This document shows, in pieces, positions 50,101 to 56,100 of a DNA stretch of 64,000 bases (positions are counted from its first letter, which is position 1; every line of letters begins with the position of its first letter). The translations under genes were made by a program, and so were the position numbers. Below the pieces are notes generated by a model. It did no database searches. It had not been told where the DNA came from and was given only the letters and a program-made list of their open reading frames with translations. This stretch comes from Tubulanus polymorphus (Eukaryota > Nemertea > Palaeonemertea > Tubulaniformes > Tubulanidae): the NCBI RefSeq assembly GCF_964204645.1, contig NC_134033.1:15502155-15566154 (forward strand), read 5' to 3'.

Positions 50101-53100
50101 TGATAAACACTGTTGATTTTTATCTTTCATAAAATAATAAAGAAAAAATACATTCTGTAGAATTTGCTGATTTTTTATTTTGCTAATAATTCCATATTTT
50201 CATATCCAGCTTTCATATATTACACGTGAAAGGTATTCCTAATTGAAAGCAAAATATTCCTACTTGGAAAAGTCACAATTTCTTCGGTTTCGATATATTC
50301 CTATTGAAACCTTCAATATTCCTAATTAATCTGCCATTCATCCCTAAATGGAATTTTGAAAGGTTGGCAGCCCTGGTATTAAGGAGGTGCCCGAATTCAT
50401 TTCTTTACCTCCAAAACAGTTGATATTGTATTTTTTTGTGTTGTTTTTGATATTGTCACATTATTCAGTTATGTTATCGTGGGGATGATTCATAAAGTAC
50501 CTCGGCTCTGCTCTGTATTATCTGAAGCCTCTCATAGGAGACGAGGCCTATGTTTTGAACTCTCCCTGAATGCATTCTTTATGGACATCCCCTACGTAGA
50601 TGCATGCTGCCCGTATCCCCTTTAAACATCTCCGGCTTACAGCACTGCCATATTGTGAACATAGCTGTAAGTGATATACAACCAATGCCACCTGGTGTTT
50701 ATTCTGTAAACCGTTGTGTGTCTTTGAAAGGTGAAGTGATTGCGGTGATTCTTTATTCATTCGTTTCCAAAGTTTTCAAAATATTTTCTAAAACCATGTT
50801 TTCTGTGTATGAGTATGTGAACAGCTTTTTGGTGATCGTTGAAGAAATTGGAATAATCGATGTTCAAATTAAAGTCTTTAACTCTTGGTCGAGCAAACTG
50901 GGAATTTGAGATAGATTAAGAGATACCTCACTAAGGTCTAGGAATTTCCGTGGTTTATCGATATATGTTTGTTTATTTCAAGGGGTTTATCCGCAAGGAT
51001 GTGCTGCATTCAAACAAATATCGCCGAATATCGAAATGGAAGAATCGGGAATCAAAGATGATTCAGGGATGGAAGATGTACAGTATTCGGAGGTGAGAAT
51101 TATATATCGTATACCAGCTGCTTCTTAGTTCAAACTCTGGAGTCAAAATAAATTTTTTGCACAGTCAGGATTTAGAAATGAAACCATTCTAGGCATATCT
51201 TAGGTTAATAAGCAATCTAAACTACTTCAGACAAGATCATTTTGGTTCCATAGACAATCTAATAACTTGAGACCAGTCTAAGCTTATTTTAGTTCTATTA
51301 CCAATCTAACAACTTAAAATCAGACTTAACGATGATTTAACTCTGAGACCAATATGAATTTTTTTCAGGATACCCTTGTTGATTTGCTGGAAGAATGTGC
51401 AGAAATGTTTGAGAAAGCCGAACGCTATGAAGTGATGGGTGATCTGTATAGACTAGTTATACCTATTTACGAGGCGCAAAGAGACTTCCAGGTAAAAACT
51501 ATTGACTCGGTGCTGGTCAAATCAGTTTGTCGCTCCACAATAAACCTACCCAGTTGACCATTTAGTACACCCAGCGTTATAGGGTATGAAAGTAATATAT
51601 TTATTTGTCGTTATAGAAACTAGCCGATACGTATTTGAATTTACACAGAAACTACAGTAAAGTAGTCGAAGTGATGCAAACCGGTCGTCGACTGCTCGGG
51701 AAATATTTCAGAGTCGCATTTTTCGGACAGGTAGGTTAAAAAAATATGTTCGAAGATTTTCAGTAGTCTTTACCGAGTTTCTGTCCTTTCCATACAGCAC
51801 CCGATCTATATATTTGTAACAGTTGTTTGAAGAGGAGAACGGACGGCAGTATATCTACAAAGAACCGAAGGTCACCTCATTGTCGGACATTTGCGAACGT
51901 CTGAAAAATCTGTTCACGGATAAATTCGGTAAAAACACCGTCAAACTGATCATGGATTCGAAAAAGGTGAGGAAAAGCTTTGTTTAATGAGTGTATGGAG
52001 CTTGGAAAACCGACTAGTAGTGCCCCTGGTGGATCCTCAATTGCCACAGTAGGCAAAACTTGTAGATAGCGATTGCAAGCTTGGAAAACTGACTACTAGT
52101 GCAACTGGAGTAACCTGAATCACCACAGTTGGTAAAACTTGTATATATTGATTGTAAGCATGGAAGATTGACTACTAGCACCCCTGGTGGATCCTCTATT
52201 GCCACAGTTGACAAAACTTATATATTGAGTCAGAGTGTGAGCATAGAAGACTGACTACTACTGCCCCTGGTGGATCCTCTATTGCCACAGTTGACAAAAC
52301 TTATGTATAGTGATTGTAGGGTTTTAATACTAACTACTAGCGCCCCTGGTGGATCCTCTATTGCCACAGTTGTTTTATATTTATCGTGATGCGATTGTTA
52401 TTGTACTCATTTCAGGTGAATGTCTCGGAATTGAGCCCGAAATTGGCGTACATTCAAGTGACGTACGTCACCGCTCATTTCGAGGAACATCAGGAACAGA
52501 ATCGCGTCACCGACTTCGAACGTAACAACAACATTAAACATTTCATGTTCGAAACGCCGTTCACGAGAAACGGAGATCGAGCGCGCGGCGAAATCGAGGA
52601 TCAGTGGAAAAGACGGACTGTACTTACGAGTAAGTAATCCATTTATGAGTCCGGACTGATGTTAAAATGTTTTCGGTGAATTGAATTGATGTCAGGATCG
52701 GCAGTAGCATCAAATTGTCATCAGATAAGTCGTCACATTGCTCAGTTGGTTGAGTGGAGGACTGGGAACCAGGAGGTCCCTGGTTCGAAACCACCTCTGG
52801 CATTTGCTGCCGAGACACATACATGGACTAAGCTCTGCTAACTTAGTCAGGTTGTGAGTCATAACAACCTATAAAAAGGTCCTGGCCGTCTCTTAAGACC
52901 CACTAGGGTTACACTGTTACTTGCAGTTAGTATGCTAAACTTCTAAATATTTCTGAAGTTGTACCTATTTTTGAGTCCTAATTGGTAATTTCAATTCTAT
53001 AACTAAGTGAATGTTCTCATTTGGATATCCATAATTACTGGCTCCAAATTCAAAATTAAGACAAGTCTCAATAATGTATGAAGTGTATTTTGGTCTGTGG

Positions 53101-56100
53101 AACTGAGATCCAGGAGTTTCCTCTTCTTTCTAATTTCTTTGCGCTTCAATTTTCTAAATTTTTCAACAGTTCTGTTTGGTTAAAACAATTCAAAATCCCT
53201 CTCATCAAACGATGAAGTCAATCGTAGGCGAACTCAGTAATAAGAGTACATTAGAATTTAAGGATCTCTCATTTTTTTGTAGCTTCGAATTCGTTTCCGT
53301 TCGTGAAAAAACGAATTCAAATCGTTTCGCATCACGAGATGGAACTATCGCCGATAGAGGTCGCCATCGATACAATGCAGTGTAAAAATATGGATTTGAA
53401 CGAAGTGATTTTGTTGCCAATTCCGGACATGATTAAACTTCAACTCAGACTTCAGGGATCTGTCAGTGTACAGGTAAAGTGTATTTTGTTATTAAATCAC
53501 CGGCGGAGACATTCACTTGTCAGTTTAAAGCAAGTTAACATTGAATTGGATTGAATTGAAAAAAACTGGGAGATTTATGAGATATTCATGAGTTTTATAC
53601 CAAGGTTGTAGACTTGTTGTTGGAACTGCTCTCTCAAAGAGCTATTCTCTTCAAATAGAAAACTGACAGATATTTGACGAGTTTTGTACTGAGGATACTT
53701 ATAGTCGCAGCAACAGTCTTACAGAGCGGTTCTCTTCATTACAAACAGAAAACTGATAGGGTATTTAACAGGATATTTAGGATATTTAACAGCTAAAGAT
53801 CTTTTAGGGTTGTATACTGACGTTATATACAGACTTAAAGTTTAAGTTCAAAGCCGGTGTGTATGGAGTGTTGACGGAGTTCAAAAACAAATTCAATGGT
53901 TTCAAATCTAGAAATATGGATACAATATATAAAGTTGTTCTCATAGAAATAACAATATCTATGTATGTGGCATTTGTGAATTGCAGGTAAATGCCGGTCC
54001 AATGGCATTAGCTGAAGCATTCCTGGCCAAAGAAAAAACGAAACTTTATCCGAAAAATCACGTGGAGGCTTTGAAACAAGTGTTCAGGTAAGAAATCCAG
54101 TACCACGCAAGAACCTATGACGGTTTAGGTGTCGTCTCAAATAATGGTGTCTAAAGATGATTGAATAAAGATGATCCAGCCCTGATGTCGGTTGCCCGTG
54201 TACAAGCGCATAGAGTTTTAAGTATATTCGACAGTTTTTAAACCCATACACGAGGTTGCACCTATGTACCTTCAGGATGTCCTGTCTGTGTGTAAGCCAT
54301 AGATTTCCTTTGCGCTCAGAGAGTGACACTTTCTCGTGTTTTACCTAAAACTATGTTTTATGTCGGTAGATCTTTTTCACGTGCAGCAGCAATTTTATGG
54401 AATAAATTTACCTGTTAAGCCTATTATTATTTATTAATTATAATGTAAAAACAGATTTATCATGTATCTGATTTGTTTTTATTTCCTTCAGGGAATTCGT
54501 GCATTTATGCAACGCTGCGTTGATTTTAAACGCGAAACTGATCACATCGGAACAAATGGAATACCACGAGACTATGAGAGTGAATTTCAGCGAAATGGTC
54601 AATCAACTGAACGTCATATTCAACGAACAGGTCAGCGAAAAAAACACTCCACAAATTATTCATTCTCGATCATGTGATTATCTGAATCGAACACACCCTC
54701 GCCCGGCAGGGGTTCGAACCTGATGGCATCGAGATTGCCACGATACAAAACCCTGCCACGCTAGACCGAGTGTGCAGCTACATGCGCAGCTTAGATGATG
54801 TCATTATTAGCCAATCAGATATCCCATTTGATTTGGTGCCGCAAGTTTTCATGTACCTGCGCACACGGTCTAGTTTGGAAAGGTTTCGTGCTGTGGCTGA
54901 GTGTAACGATGCCATCAGGTTCGAATCCCGGCTGAGTGAGGATGATTTAAACATGGCCGCCAGTAATTTACTATACCACTTTCGAGCCAGTTCCATAGTT
55001 TTAATTTCAGATTTGACTGTGGGTTTCGAATATTTCAAATAAACTAATTCCATGGTTAACTGTGGAACTGGTTTCTTGGGCCAGTAAACGTAGTCCGAGT
55101 GTTGTGAAATCTGAAGACTCGTCTTAAGTTGTTAGATTAGCTATAGAACGAAGATGCTCTTAGACTGGTCTTAAATCTGGCCCTGGATCCAATTTCCAAA
55201 AGTTGTCTACATCTAAAGACCAGTCTGATTGGGCATAAAAACTAAGATAGTCTTAGACTAGTCTTAAATCTAAGCCATGACTGTGCAACTGGCTCCTGCT
55301 GTGTAACTCACTATAAGCACAGATCCGTTGGATGTTTATGATTTAAATGAAAGAAATTAAAAATCGTTTTTATTTCTCTCTCAGTTTTTCTTATCGCATC
55401 CACGGAAACGTTCCAGGTTCTCGATTTTACGTCGTACTTCGCGCATGTTATTTACGTATATATGTATTTTTTTACCTATTTCCTCTTTCCTTAGTTTACA
55501 TACAACCTATTTCATTATCCCAGTGGTTCGAACGTGCATCCATTTCTACAATTGTAGGTTCTTTCACTTGATTCAGTTACTAGTTTGACTTACAATTATA
55601 TTCAGCGGTTCTCTATGGGTCTCCTAGTGGCAACTGTACCGAACATCCCTCACCCTTGACTTAAATATCTCCCACCTATCCCCTACACCTCTTCCCTGAA
55701 CCATCAGGAATGTTCCAGTCAGTGTAAAAGGTTCCTATATAAGTACCCAGCTTGCTTCTCATTGAAACCTGGGGGTTCCTTAGTTTTCCTGACTTTTGTT
55801 TGGGCATCTAGCACCAACATCCCGATTTATTTTACAGACCCTGTTCTACAGCTGAAGTTGAAGAAAAATTGGGACACTTTTGGGACTTGCTATGAGGGCA
55901 ATAGATCTCGATGAAAGGGGCAACATTTGTATCCCTGACAAGAGTACTGGATCCAGTTTCAACGGTCATGAGTTAGAGTTAACTCTGAGTTAAAATTAGT
56001 TCATTTTAAATGAGTTAACTCAAATCTTAACTCACAACTGTGAAACTGGGTTCTGGGTGCTCAAGAAAGAGGGCTTCCTGGGCCGGGATGTTCTGGCAAT

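Noticed and set aside
52729-52800. tRNA gene with TTGCTCAGTTGG...GGTTCGAAACC
   Set aside because: Internal boxes are present but the stems do not close; more likely a SINE head.
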